From Sulfurimonas sp. (GTDB lineage: Bacteria > Campylobacterota > Campylobacteria > Campylobacterales > Sulfurimonadaceae): a stretch of DNA of 13,533 nucleotides. Position numbers and translations under genes: made by a program. Positions 13,474-13,533 of this stretch are shown piece after piece. The notes under the pieces were generated by a model. It did no database searches. It saw nothing but the letters and a program-made list of their open reading frames with translations, and was not told the origin of the DNA. How positions within the stretch are numbered: the first letter of the stretch is position 1; every line of letters begins with the position of its first letter. The stretch covers positions 1 through 13,533 of the forward strand of contig JAGGWO010000033.1 in assembly GCA_021157485.1 (NCBI GenBank), in the 5' to 3' direction.

Positions 13474-13481
13474 GATAAAAT
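13474..13481 (+). promoter_or_regulatory. Candidate sigma-70 -10 region for the divergent gene at the right edge
   Basis: GATAAAAT, within TTTGATAAAATA, is the common Campylobacterota -10 form and nearly repeats the box at 2409-2417. Transcription from about 13488 would give a leader of roughly 36 bases before the ATG at 13524. Confidence 0.45.
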
Positions 13482-13523
13482 ACAACTCTTATAAAAGTTT
13501 CAAAATCAAAAGGTTTAATAATA

Positions 13524-13533
13524 ATGAGTGAGA
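13524..13533 (+). CDS. Start of a divergent gene (3' truncated by the window edge)
   Basis: An ATG at 13524 begins Met-Ser-Glu and runs off the window. AAAAGG (13508-13513) lies 10 bases upstream, and a good -10 box is found at 13474-13481. Only three codons are visible, so nothing can be said about the product. It is transcribed away from nuoA, and the roughly 150-base region between them probably holds both promoters. Confidence 0.45.

Noticed and set aside
1..13533. CRISPR arrays, tRNA or rRNA genes, insertion sequences
   Set aside because: No regularly spaced repeats, cloverleaf sequences, terminal inverted repeats or transposase-like proteins were seen. Nearly all the window is coding.

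Overview
The window is AT-rich DNA that looks like a Campylobacterota genome, most likely Sulfurimonas or a close relative. The low G+C, the codon choice, the TGATAAAAT-like -10 boxes without a clear -35, and dense, overlapping, translationally coupled genes all point that way. The genus is an inference from protein and promoter style; no search was run.

Layout: positions 1-2401 carry a plus-strand cluster. It holds the C-terminal end of an unidentified protein with a terminal membrane segment, a DUF2461/TIGR02453 protein (TTG start), ferrochelatase hemH and a HAD-family phosphatase, packed with gaps of 0-9 bases. A 44-base gap with a plausible promoter precedes a 415-residue protein with three N-terminal membrane segments and a long coiled coil. 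From 13375 back to 3682 the minus strand is one continuous operon: nuoA-nuoB-nuoCD-nuoH-nuoI-nuoJ-nuoK-nuoL-nuoM-nuoN plus a 129-residue membrane protein. Its tail overlaps the coiled-coil gene by 12 bases. At the right edge a divergent plus-strand gene starts at 13524.

The operon encodes a complex I-like enzyme with all membrane subunits, the N2/N6a/N6b iron-sulfur relay and a fused NuoCD, but with no NuoE, NuoF or NuoG. NADH oxidation by this gene set alone is therefore not expected. A low-potential carrier such as ferredoxin, or a dehydrogenase module encoded elsewhere, is the natural inference.

The striking point is the NuoD domain. By eye, the two places where [NiFe] hydrogenases carry CxxC pairs read CxxD here (C240-D243 and C541-D544). 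Canonical complex I has neither first cysteine. The second histidine of the usual GPQHPxxHG loop is absent, and the quinone-ligand tyrosine position is Phe. NuoH has lost the usual ETNR and PFD signature residues (LLEQ and PFN), NuoA has lost the conserved Glu of its DxE motif, and NuoB has an additional cysteine beside the N2 site. NuoL and NuoM keep the full set of proton-channel Glu/Lys/His residues. Together this suggests an ion-pumping complex whose membrane arm is intact but whose catalytic or quinone cavity has been remodelled. It may be an uncharacterised class between group 4 hydrogenase-related enzymes and complex I.
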